Shown: piece after piece, positions 58,061 to 64,000 of the stretch
Layout of the letters: every line of letters begins with the position of its first letter
How positions within the stretch are numbered: the stretch's first letter is position 1
NCBI GenBank assembly: GCA_963662175.1
Contig: OY759225.1
Coordinates: 1,798,001-1,862,000, forward strand
Source of the DNA: Aradus depressus
Taxonomy: Eukaryota; Arthropoda; Insecta; Hemiptera; Aradidae
Direction of reading: 5' to 3'
Length of the DNA stretch: 64,000 nucleotides
Made by a program: the position numbers and the translations under genes
The notes under the pieces: generated by a model
The model's database searches: none
Told to the model about the DNA's origin: nothing
The model's input: only the letters and a program-made list of their open reading frames with translations

Positions 58061-61000
58061 CATTAATCTTTTTAAATTTTATTTAAAAAAAAAAAACACA
58101 ATATTTTTGTTTTTATCCAGAAAAAAATTGCCAAATTTTACAGTTACAAAATAATATTAGGAACGAAAAACAGAAATATAGAGAGTGGTGGTCATACTTT
58201 ATTTTTGAGGACGCTTAAAACAGGGATAGTGGGAAATACAATTTCATAACGTGTTTTTCTCAACTTATTTATATTTTCAATTATTTTTTTGTCACTTTAG
58301 ACTTGCATTAAGCGAAATAATAATGATACTAAATGCTCTAATAAAAAAATTAAATTTGAGAAAGACTTTACTCATTATTCGTTGCTATGACTACTGCATT
58401 TTCTTTATTTTTCATTTAACTGACACTTGGTCTCAAATTTCTGGGCATATTGACTTCTGCAAATTTAATATTAAACATTTTTATTAAGAATCAATTTGTT
58501 GATAGAACAAATTGATTTCGCGTAAATCAAGCAAAGCCTTAAGAAATGGGCTTCAAAACTTAATTTTAAACCGGGGCTTTTTTGTAAAAAAAAAAATCGA
58601 AATTATATATATGTTATGTAGTTTTTCCGTATTTATATGCATAAAAAAAGTCCATATAACCTTTCATGTTTGGTATCTTTAACTGTAACTCCATTTCAAA
58701 AAATAATTGTTTATTAAAATAGTGTCACATTAAAATATTAACTCTTTCCAGGAGACTCCGTGGAAGGGCTGAGACTTACTTACCTCACGCCTAACAAACT
58801 GTTCGCCGTTCCATTACTTTTTATTCACTACTACTTTCACCTGTTAAATGAAAAATAAAGACAGCGTCTCAACAGTTCATAATAACTAACTAACTTTATT
58901 TAACTGGACTTATTTTTTTGGGGAGTCAACATGAGGATTAGTCGTTTTCGAGTCTAGCGAACTTAGGTCTTAGGTTTGTTATAGTTGAAGCAGAAAGCAT
59001 CGTTCTCCATTGCCAGACTTACCTGACACTCACTTGATGTTTTAAGTTGAAGGTTCATCTTCCAGATGAGAACTGTTTCTGTTTTCTTGTACTGGTGCTG
59101 CCCTCTTTCAACACGTTGTTTTATCCTCTGCACATCCTGACTCAAGTTCTTTACCAATATATGTGCCCCTTTCCCCACTTAGCAGACATTAAAATAGCCA
59201 CAATAACAAGAATATTGAATAAATAAAACACGGTAAATTAAAACAAATACCAGTAAATAAATAATAATGAAAACTATTGGAAACGTTATTGATGACAAAC
59301 CCTCTCTAAGTTACAGGAGGATTGACAAGTCGTGTCAACTCAACAAAAGTTCAGCACTCGTTACACACAGCAAACTTTCCAAATACCAACTGTGGCAGTC
59401 TTCATTTCTGTATTTCGATACAATTATAAACTTAATGTCCTCGTTATAACTATTTTCCTGGACCCTATGTGGTGTATTTTTCACCTTAGTGCAGGGCTGA
59501 CACTGTTTTCTAAAAAAAATATTTATTTGCAGTTTAAAATAACAATAGGTTGAGTTAATTAAATTTCTGTTGTTTTAGTGGCAACATTGTTTTGTACTAG
59601 TCTCCTCAGACATAACCCATCGATGTACCTATAACTCTGCCGTAGATATTCACGAAAGAAGTATGTACTGTCAGAAATACACGGAAATCATGGAGAATCT
59701 TAATAAATGATAGAGAAAAATAAAATTATTCCTTTTTTGGTGAAAACTGGGATGTAGTTTGTGAATTGGTGAGATAGTTTGTTGTGGAAATACTAAATAT
59801 ATTTGAATGATTCGAGTCAAAACTAACAGTGATCTACTGAGGACCAACTTAGATGGTCTCCCACTAACAACCACTTTTTTACAAGTTTCCTCTCATTTTT
59901 ATTATTATTTTATATGTATATTGACTATAATTTTAAATTAAATGTAGATCTCTATAATAATGTTCCTTGGTACCAATGATAAAGGCCAATTCTGCCCAAA
60001 AATTGAATTATCCTCTTTTCCCCCCAAAATCATAAATAGTTTAATTTGAAGGTTAGAACTTTTTGCGCCCAACAAAGCGAAATAGCCCAATATCTGCTAA
60101 ATGCAATAAGCTGGTAAATTGGGGAAAGTGGAATAGCTTTTTTTTTTTTATAGGGAAATTATTAGTTGTGTGCTAAACAGATGAAACTGTGAGGCTCGAT
60201 AATAATATATGTGTTCAATTCATAATTTGTTTTTCGAACTACATTCATCAAACAAGGACCAGAGGATTTTCTTGATAATCCTCGTAATTTAATGTTGATT
60301 ATTTGTTTATATTTCTTGATCATTGAATTACCGTTAAGTTAGAAATTGCAAGAGCAACATTTTTTAATAAAAAAAAAAAAAGGGGAGGGAAATGGTATGG
60401 TATATTGTTACCATGTTCTTGAGCTCAAAAACAAAATATGAATACATTGTCATTCAATTGTCAAATGAAGATTTCAAAAAAAATACTGCCTATCTGGTAA
60501 TATTTGAGAACTAAATTCTCATAAATATGATATCCATACAGTTTCTTAAAAACATTTAAATATATAAATGTATATAATAGAATATATTAGGACATCGTCC
60601 CGTCTCGATCCCAACTCATAAAATCAGAAGAAAAACAATTATGGCCTCCCAATTTTTTTTTTTTTTTACGATTTTTCTTAAAAAATGTTTATTTTCATAC
60701 CCTTAATATTATTATATTTTCAAAAATGAATGTTTGTGACACAATTAAGAGGCAAAATACATATTTTGATATGATGATTTGAATTAGATGTTTAAAAACA
60801 GTTTGGGGGCTCATTTTTTCTCCTTGTTTTTAGTCCCAGAACTCGTTCTCTTTATTTGGTCAGATTATTAAGAGGTACATCGCTATATCCAAAACTACTG
60901 TTTTTTTTTTTGTTTTTTTAACTTTTAAATAATATTTTTTGAATTTTTTTTAAACTTAAATATATTTGACTTACATATTTAGTATTAACACAAAGACAAG

Positions 61001-62000
61001 CAAATCATAACTTTAATTTAATGTTTTATTATTGAGATAAGACTGTATAATTTTTGTATATTTAGTGAGTACCTAATGTAAGTAATAAAATGAAAAAGGT
61101 CCGTATTGCCAAATTAAAAATAGCAAATAATTCTGTTTTTCTTTGTTTTTTCTTTATAATGTATGTTTTTTTTTTTTTTTGTATTTTGATGTTTTTACAT
61201 TTCTGGTGCTTCTTTTTATATATTTTTTCCCCCTTGAGTCTTGTAAAAACTGTTAGATGTTTGTTATAATGTATAAATATAAATATTATACTAATTTAAA
61301 AAAATAAATAAAAAAGAATACTGTTAGAGATGAGGATACGAAAAAACAAAAATATATAAAAAAAATGAATAGAGTTTATATTGTCATTGACCATTTTGTG
61401 GTGTACTATGTATTGTATATTTGTAGAAAGTGTGTATAGACAAAAATATAAAAAATGAAAAAAATAAATAAAATAATGGTAAGTCATCTCTCATCGATTT
61501 TTAAAGTGCCAACGTTTTCATTTTTATTATTTTTTAATTATTTATACAATAATATCTATTTAGCGGATGAATATTTTCCATTTAACCTATCAAGTCTGTG
61601 TCAAATTTTGGTCTCAATTTTGAAAATAATGTGTAATTTTAAGTATATAATATTCAAACATTTGTTTAAATGGAAAAAAAATAATATTAAAAAAAATAAA
61701 CTATTGACTTTATTTTCGTCTGAAAATATTTCTTGTATTTCGATAATTTTCGAGATAAAAAAAAAAAAAAAAAAAATCTTTGTAATTACTTGGATGTTAA
61801 ATAAGTTTGTACAAAACCAATATTTTTATTTTCATTTTTATTGTTTAATATATTTGTACAGTAAAAATAAGAACAAAATTATAATTAGTTTATAAAAATA
61901 AACAGTTTATTTATGTGTTTATATAATATATTTTATGTACATTTCATTTAAACAAAGAGAACTTGTTTTAGAAAGAGAATTGTGTTTTTTTTATTTATTC
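58061..62000. other. AT-rich intergenic DNA without recognised genes
   Basis: Long T- and A-runs and simple AT-rich sequence. Short open frames (for example 61455-61895) have Lys/Asn/Phe/Ile-rich composition typical of random AT-rich DNA. I see no domain, splice pattern or RNA gene in it. Confidence 0.5.
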
Positions 62001-62129
62001 ATATTCATTAATTTTTTTTTAATATCACGAGCAAATCCGAACGCAAATTGCGCAGACAACCTGCAGATATGAAGATGAACATGCAATAACTCTTTGAACT
62101 AGCCTTGGTAAGAGAAAACGGATTTCCGT

Positions 62130-62190
62130 CCATTTGGCGGCCTTCTGAGCTCAAGATCGCAGGTTCGAAACCCGGTTGAGCCCCTTCATT
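62130..62190 (+). mobile_element. SINE head fragment
   Basis: TTCTGAGCTCAAGATCGCAG GTTCGAAACCCGGTTGAG matches the SINE head from the anticodon-arm region through the B box. Confidence 0.75.
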
Positions 62191-62399
62191 TTTATTTCCC
62201 CAGCTACACTAAGTATATAGAATGTTATGTAATAGTCAAAATAGACCGATGTCTCAACGGAATTTCATATTTTCCGACCTGAAAAAAATTCTGTCGATAA
62301 CTCGATAAAATTAATGTATCGACACGAAATTTTATGTGTATCCACTATGCTCTAAGAATATCTATTGATTTTGTGTCATCGAAGTCCAACTTCGTGTAA

Positions 62400-62531
62400 G
62401 AATGGCATGATGTCATGTTATGGGCATTCTTTGTTTGTTAGGAGGATTTTACTTTGATTGCTTGAATCCTATCTGTATATGAGGGCTTAGCAAAACCCCG
62501 TACGTCCAAATAGATTTCATAACTGTATTAT
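62400..62531 (-). pseudogene. second Jockey-like relic, short
   Basis: The minus strand has MKSIWTYGVLL and, after a one-base shift, AKPSYTDRIQAI followed by a frame-shifted SKILLTN. It is the same reverse-transcriptase tail region as at 22964-23173 (KPMWTYG, AKASNLQRIQ). It abuts the fragment at 62545-62932. Confidence 0.65.
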
Positions 62532-62544
62532 TAATTAAAAAAAA

Positions 62545-62932
62545 AAAAATTGAATTATTTTTCTTCTTAAATTTTTCTTTTTCATCACTAGCTTCCTTTC
62601 CACAAATGAACCAAATTGCTTTCCAATCGAAGCCACATGATGATAAACTTCGCAATCTTTTTTTTGGAGAAGAGAAATTCACTTGTTTTTCTTGCTTTTT
62701 ATAGGCTTCAATGTATTTTTTATTAATATACTTCTGTCGACATGATGTATGAGCATATACAACTTCGCACATATTTAAGTATTATAATATTCCATCGTTT
62801 CTCATCTCAGAAGCTTGTTTTAAAGTTCCCAATTCTACAATAGAACCTGATTTGAGATCCAAGTTTTTCGCAAAGAAAACCAAATTTTTCTTCATCATCT
62901 GCTGAATCACTATTCTTATTGTAACTATCCAT
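62545..62932 (-). pseudogene. frameshifted ORF fragment of a repeat-associated protein
   Basis: The minus strand, from about 62932, reads MDSYNKNSDSADDEEKFGFL CEKLGSQ, then in a second frame SIVELGTLKQASEMRND, then in a third frame VVYAHTSCRQKYINKKYIEA and SFDWKAIWFICGK. The order Cys...HTSC-QKYIN...FDWK...C resembles the N-terminal part of proteins I associate with arthropod transposable elements, but I cannot name the family. At least two frameshifts make it a dead copy. Confidence 0.5.
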
Positions 62933-63704
62933 AATTAATAATTATCTGCAACAAGAAATATTCGAAAAATGTATAAACAGAAAGTTGAAATGAAAAAGAT
63001 GAAACAAATAAAAATGTAAAAATTTGAATTTTTTTAAAATTATCTACAATATAATATTATGACTGTAGGGACACAGGATGCAAACTGTCGGAGAATATAA
63101 TCGAGAACTTAAACAAATATCCAGAATAACGTTGCACGTGGAGACAGGCACGATACTAGATTGTTTTCAGAGCAGAGACACTCGTGTCCTCCACTATTCC
63201 TGCTTCCCCACCCTACTCCCTTTTCTGTACCTGCGATGCCTACTTTTCAAGGACGTTTGCTGTCCCTTTGTATACTTTATATAGAAATGATATAATGTTC
63301 GAGAGAAAAAATGAATATAGCTGTAAAAGGAATATACTATACTGGAAGTAACGTCTTTTTCATGGGAGTATCCTTAAAAAAAAAAAATCAGTGGAAAGTT
63401 TCAAAGGGTAAACTTTTTACTTTTTAGTATAAGAAATTCAAAAAACCAGGAAACATTCAAATCCATTCTTTATAGCTGGGTTCCGAGGTATAAACCTAAT
63501 TGGACTCGACTAATTGTAGGACGTTAAGTTTTCAAAAGGACATGCTGCACCTTCTAAAATACATTTTTTCGGCGGAGTTTTCTAGAAAAATAAGGGTTGC
63601 CAAATACACACGTCTTCCATCAGAAGAATGTGATAGTACCGATATTTTTCACCGACTTGATAGGTGGATCTTTGACATCATATGTGAAATTAAAATGGTT
63701 AACT

Positions 63705-64000
63705 TGCATCCAAGGAGAGCTCAAGGTCGTGGGTTCGAAACCCGGCCTAAGTCCTTAGTTTATTTTATCTGGGAGGTAAAATAAACTTAAACACGCCGTC
63801 CTTCGGATGGGACTTTAAGCGATGGTCCCGAGACTGTACGATGTCAGGTACTCGTTAAAGAGGTGAATAAAACTATAGGGTAGGAAAGGTTTGTACTACC
63901 ACAGTAGAGTCGGGCTCATGTCCACCAGAGTGACGGAAGAGCGCTCTGGTAGTAGGCGTTAGGACCTCGTAGTTAAAGCCCGGGCATGAGTCACAATAAC
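63705..64000 (+). mobile_element. tRNA-derived SINE, 5' truncated
   Basis: Begins within the head (GAGCTCAAGGTCGTGGGTTC GAAACCCGGCC); body and tail run to the window edge at CATGAGTCACAATAAC. Confidence 0.9.

Noticed and set aside
61455..61895. 146-codon ORF near the window end
   Set aside because: Composition typical of AT-rich random sequence with poly-A/T runs; no domain.

Overview
This 64 kb window is eukaryotic, AT-rich, intron-rich DNA, almost certainly from an arthropod and most likely an insect. It carries the 3' two-thirds of one plus-strand gene, the TCF/LEF transcription factor pangolin (pan), the nuclear effector of Wnt/beta-catenin signalling. The HMG box, C-clamp and conserved C-terminal block resemble insect Pangolin as I know that family. 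Nothing in the sequence fixes the species. The many tRNA-derived SINEs, foldback elements and long introns would suit a large-genome insect such as a hemipteran, but that is a guess.

Layout. 1-7000: repeats (a perfect 39-bp tandem array at 178-1085) and low-complexity DNA. 6200-7260: a CpG-rich, promoter-like stretch with clustered TCF-type sites. 7263-8480: an intact ORF for a domesticated Tigger/pogo-type transposase on the same strand as pan. 10036-54690: pan exons at 10036-10156, 20321-20411, 22075-22170, 24322-24447, 35491-35573, 37434-37564 (first half of the HMG box), 41825-41993 or 45981-46134 (two alternative second halves), 48469-48538 (first half of the C-clamp) and 54207-54690 (rest of the C-clamp, tail and stop). 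The exon phases agree at every junction (1, 2, 2, 2, 1, 0, 1, 2). The N-terminal beta-catenin-binding exons are not visible here and probably lie upstream of the window.

The most interesting content is the isoform machinery. (a) Two diverged exons, 4 kb apart, each encode helix 3 of the HMG box plus a basic tail. Both are 1 modulo 3 in length, so a transcript must use exactly one of them to stay in frame. (b) A 521-nt coding exon at 33122-33642 has its own ATG, no usable acceptor in frame, and a donor whose phase fits the exon at 35491. It would give a TCF without the N-terminal half, with an acidic start and a PLDLC (CtBP-like) motif. (c) A possible alternative last exon at 50701-50812 is in phase with the C-clamp exon and would cut the C-clamp short. 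(d) The transposase-derived ORF could in principle be spliced in phase 0 to the exon at 10036, giving a transposase-TCF fusion; this is speculative.

The introns hold at least eleven copies or pieces of one tRNA-derived SINE family, several foldback/MITE elements, two Jockey-like reverse-transcriptase relics, five or more minisatellites (some carrying splice-acceptor-like or pol III A-box-like sequences), and seven unusually long C/G homopolymers. From 54691 to the end of the window there are the pan 3' UTR and intergenic DNA, with only decayed repeats recognised.
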